This document shows positions 57,359 through 59,310 of a stretch of 59,310 nt of DNA, piece by piece (positions within the stretch are counted from its first letter, which is position 1; every line of letters starts with the position of its first letter). Location: NCBI GenBank assembly GCA_036504075.1, contig DASXVX010000038.1, forward strand, positions 1 to 59,310, in the 5' to 3' direction. A program made the position numbers and the translations under genes. A model generated the notes under the pieces. It did not search any database, was not told the DNA's origin, and saw only the letters and a program-made list of their open reading frames with translations. This DNA is from DASXVX01 sp036504075 (lineage in GTDB: Bacteria > Bacillota > Sulfobacillia > Symbiobacteriales > Symbiobacteriaceae).

Positions 57359-58813
57359 ATGATGGAGAACCTGACGCAGGGCCCCTATCAGCTTTACATT
57401 GGGGGCGAGTGGCAACCGGCCCGTGGTGATGCTGCGTTCCCGGTACACAACCCCGCCGACGGCACCGAGATTGGCTGGGCCCCCGAAGCCGGCCGGGACG
57501 AAACCCGGGCCGCAATTGATGCGGCGGCCAGGGCTTTCCCGGCTTGGGCCGCACGTTCCGCGCACGACCGGGCAGCCCTGCTGCTGCAGGTACGAGACCT
57601 GCTCCTGCAACACCGCGGGGAGCTTGCCCGCCTGATTACCCGCGAAATGGGCAAGCCGATCCGGGAATCGCGGGCCGAGGTCACGACGACCGCCGACATC
57701 ATGACCTGGTACGCCGAAGAGGGGAAGCGCACCTACGGCGAAACGGTGCCCGCCCACGTGCCGGAGAAGCGGATTCTGGTGATCAAACAGCCGGTGGGCG
57801 TGGCCGGTGTGATCACCCCCTGGAACATGCCGCTTTCGATCATCGGCCGTAAGATCGCGACGGCGCTGGCCGCCGGGTGTACGGTGGTCGCGAAGCCCGC
57901 CGAACAGACCCCGCTGACCGGCATCGCCCTGGCTCGGCTCTATCACGCTGCGGGGTTCCCGCCGGGCGTCGTCAACCTGGTCACCGGCAATCCGGCCGAA
58001 ATCGGCGCCGAATTGCTGGAGAACCCGACCGTCCGCAAGATCAGCTTCACCGGCTCCACCGAAGTGGGCAAGCTGCTCATGCGCAAGGCGGCAGACCAGG
58101 TCAAGCGCATCTCCCTGGAACTGGGTGGGCACGCGCCCTTCATCGTCTTTGCGGACGCCGACCTGGATGCGGCGGTGGCCGGGCTCATGGCCACGAAGTT
58201 CCGGAACGCCGGGCAAACCTGCTCCTGCGCCAACCGGGTCTATGTCCAGCGCCCGATTTTTGATCTGTTCCAGGACAAGCTCACCGTCGCCATGGCCCGG
58301 CTGTGGGTCGGCGACGGCCTGGACGAGCAGACCGACATCGGTCCGATCGTCGACCAACAAGGCATGCAAAAGTTGCTGGTACAGCTGGCGGACGCCAGAA
58401 GCAGGGGGGCCGAGGTTTACGGTGCGGCGCCCTTTGGCGGCGACCCGCCACGCTTCTTCCCGCCCATGCTCCTGACCCGGGTGACGCCGGACATGCTGGT
58501 CTGCCGGGAAGAGACCTTCGGGCCCATCGTGCCGCTAATCCCGTTCGACTCGGAAGCGGAGGTCATCCGTACGGCCAACGATACCCGGTACGGGCTGGTC
58601 GCCTATTACTACACCCGGGATCTGGACCGGTCGATCCGGGTGGCCGAAGCCCTGGAGTACGGCGTGATCGGCGTGAACGACGCCATGCCGACCGTAGCCC
58701 ACGCCCCGTTCGGCGGGTTGAAGGAGAGCGGCATCGGCAAGGAGGGCGGTCATCAGGGCCTGGCGGAGTTCCTGGATGAGAAATATCTCTCCATTGGGTT
58801 GGGCAAGGCCTGA
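57359..58813 (+). CDS. NAD(P)-dependent aldehyde dehydrogenase (succinate-semialdehyde type)
   Basis: A 484-residue ALDH. ATG 57359 has AAGGAGG 8 nt upstream. It carries the general base Glu254 in LELGGHAPFIVF and catalytic Cys288 in NAGQTCSCANR. The cofactor-binding TPWNMPLSIIGRKIATALAAG and FTGSTEVGK are complete. Closest subgroup by pattern is succinate-semialdehyde/glycolaldehyde dehydrogenase (GabD-like). It faces the D-amino-acid operon across a shared control region and could oxidise the aldehyde released by the D-threonine-aldolase-like enzyme. Confidence 0.93.
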   Translation: MMENLTQGPYQLYIGGEWQPARGDAAFPVHNPADGTEIGWAPEAGRDETRAAIDAAARAFPAWAARSAHDRAALLLQVRDLLLQHRGELARLITREMGKPIRESRAEVTTTADIMTWYAEEGKRTYGETVPAHVPEKRILVIKQPVGVAGVITPWNMPLSIIGRKIATALAAGCTVVAKPAEQTPLTGIALARLYHAAGFPPGVVNLVTGNPAEIGAELLENPTVRKISFTGSTEVGKLLMRKAADQVKRISLELGGHAPFIVFADADLDAAVAGLMATKFRNAGQTCSCANRVYVQRPIFDLFQDKLTVAMARLWVGDGLDEQTDIGPIVDQQGMQKLLVQLADARSRGAEVYGAAPFGGDPPRFFPPMLLTRVTPDMLVCREETFGPIVPLIPFDSEAEVIRTANDTRYGLVAYYYTRDLDRSIRVAEALEYGVIGVNDAMPTVAHAPFGGLKESGIGKEGGHQGLAEFLDEKYLSIGLGKA

Positions 58814-58816
58814 AAC

Positions 58817-58849
58817 AGCGCCGGCCGGGGTACATGCCCGGCCGGCGCT
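58817..58849 (+). terminator. Terminator after aldehyde dehydrogenase
   Basis: A perfect 13-bp stem (58817-58829 with 58837-58849) begins 4 nt after the stop codon. Only CGGTTT follows, so it is GC-strong with a short T tract. Confidence 0.65.
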
Positions 58850-58893
58850 CGGTTTCGGTATAGCGTTTCGGTAGGTGTATGTAAGCGGGGAGA

Positions 58894-59310
58894 TTATTTG
58901 CTTTCGGAGTCGCTCTGCTTCTTCTTCTTGGGCTCCAGCCGCCGCTCCGTGGGGGCGCCCAGGTCGATCATGAGGCCGGGCCAGAGGGGGCTGCCCTTGG
59001 GCACGTAGAGGACGTCGAAGCGCTCCCGATAGCCGGTCTCGACGGTGAGACCGTAGGAGCCAAGGAGTTCAAACAGGTTGACCCATCCGCCGGCGCTGCG
59101 GGTGTACCGGTGGACCTCATAGGCGGTGCGGTCGGTGTCAGCGGCGGCCCGGAGCAGCAGCACTTTGGCCTTGCCAATGATTTTGGCCTGGACCTTGGGA
59201 ACCACCTTGACTTTCAGGCCGGCCATGGCCGCAACATTGCCGAGCCGGGTGTAGGCAAGGGCGGAGAGCTGGACGACGGCCGGGGCGTGGACCCAGCAGG
59301 TGGCCGCCAG
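58894..59310 (-). CDS. Hypothetical protein, 5' end beyond the window
   Basis: The frame is open to the right edge and stays protein-like (VVQLSALAYTRLGNVAAMAG), so the visible 138 codons are probably the C-terminal part of a longer gene; an internal ATG at 59226 is an alternative start. The body alternates strands (GLKVKVVPKVQAKIIGKAKV; ERFDVLYVPKGSPLWPGLM) and ends in a Lys/Ser-rich tail. No family recognised. Confidence 0.55.
   Translation of the reverse strand: MAATCWVHAPAVVQLSALAYTRLGNVAAMAGLKVKVVPKVQAKIIGKAKVLLLRAAADTDRTAYEVHRYTRSAGGWVNLFELLGSYGLTVETGYRERFDVLYVPKGSPLWPGLMIDLGAPTERRLEPKKKKQSDSESK

Noticed and set aside
55769..58369. 866-codon minus-strand frame spanning the binding protein and beyond
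   Set aside because: The part above 57082 is antisense to the aldehyde dehydrogenase and has no coding character; the lipoprotein signal and ribosome binding site fix the start at 57082.

Overview
The window comes from a GC-rich, low-branching Firmicute. It looks most like Symbiobacterium or a close relative. The reasons are strong AGGAGG-type ribosome binding sites, GTG and TTG starts, secreted proteins with copper-amine-oxidase-N-like domains, an S-layer-homology protein, a PCYCGC lipoprotein-like protein and a ResABC cytochrome c maturation cluster. The genus is an inference from gene content; no rRNA is present.

Layout. 0.1-3.0 kb: CPBP-like membrane protein, then a four-carbon-acid-sugar kinase with its DeoR regulator. 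3.2-20.8 kb: an accessory block bounded by two direct copies of a ~300-nt element (3.3-3.6 and 20.5-20.8 kb). Its left arm (minus strand) carries a large exported protein ending in a Tox-REase-5-like PD-(D/E)XK nuclease domain, followed by two paralogous small cytosolic proteins that look like immunity proteins and one further small gene. The middle holds MarR and HTH regulators, a tRNA-like sequence, and a TPR receptor gene followed by a 44-residue exported pro-peptide (a Rap-Phr-like arrangement). It also has a TetR/hydrolase/DUF4260 operon with two matching operators. The right arm (plus strand) carries a truncated exported leader gene, an intact exported protein with a small membrane partner, a leaderless Tox-REase-5-like toxin and its small partners, one of them frameshifted. 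A 38-bp in-frame repeat links the leader gene to the leaderless toxin.

20.8-38 kb is mostly housekeeping or cell-surface genes. It holds superoxide dismutase, an FMN-binding-type protein, an exported beta-helix protein, LysR, LysM, aminopeptidase M29, oligoendopeptidase F, ResC-ResB-ResA with a zinc-ribbon/TPR protein and a PCYCGC protein, a lipase-like hydrolase and a class-A beta-lactamase-like serine hydrolase. A MITE-like element lies at 30.66-30.82 kb. 38.1-42.8 kb holds an argininosuccinate-lyase-like enzyme, a two-gene AAA ATPase plus PIN nuclease module that looks like a defence or toxin system, a small unknown gene and a 32-bp tandem repeat array.

42.8-59.3 kb begins with a YcdB/SLH surface protein, a DUF2877 protein and a CoiA-like nuclease. 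Then comes a long minus-strand catabolic operon: solute-binding protein, two permeases, ornithine-cyclodeaminase-like enzyme, YheO-type regulator, D-threonine-aldolase-like PLP enzyme, D-aminoacylase and aldo/keto reductase. A divergent aldehyde dehydrogenase faces it. The operon suggests uptake and breakdown of an N-acyl or D-configured amino compound; it has no transporter ATPase of its own in the window. A partial gene runs off the right edge.

The most novel-looking parts are (1) the exported Tox-REase-5 toxin/immunity island with a recombination-ready leader and cassette, (2) the peptide/TPR signalling pair embedded in it, and (3) the AAA+PIN module.
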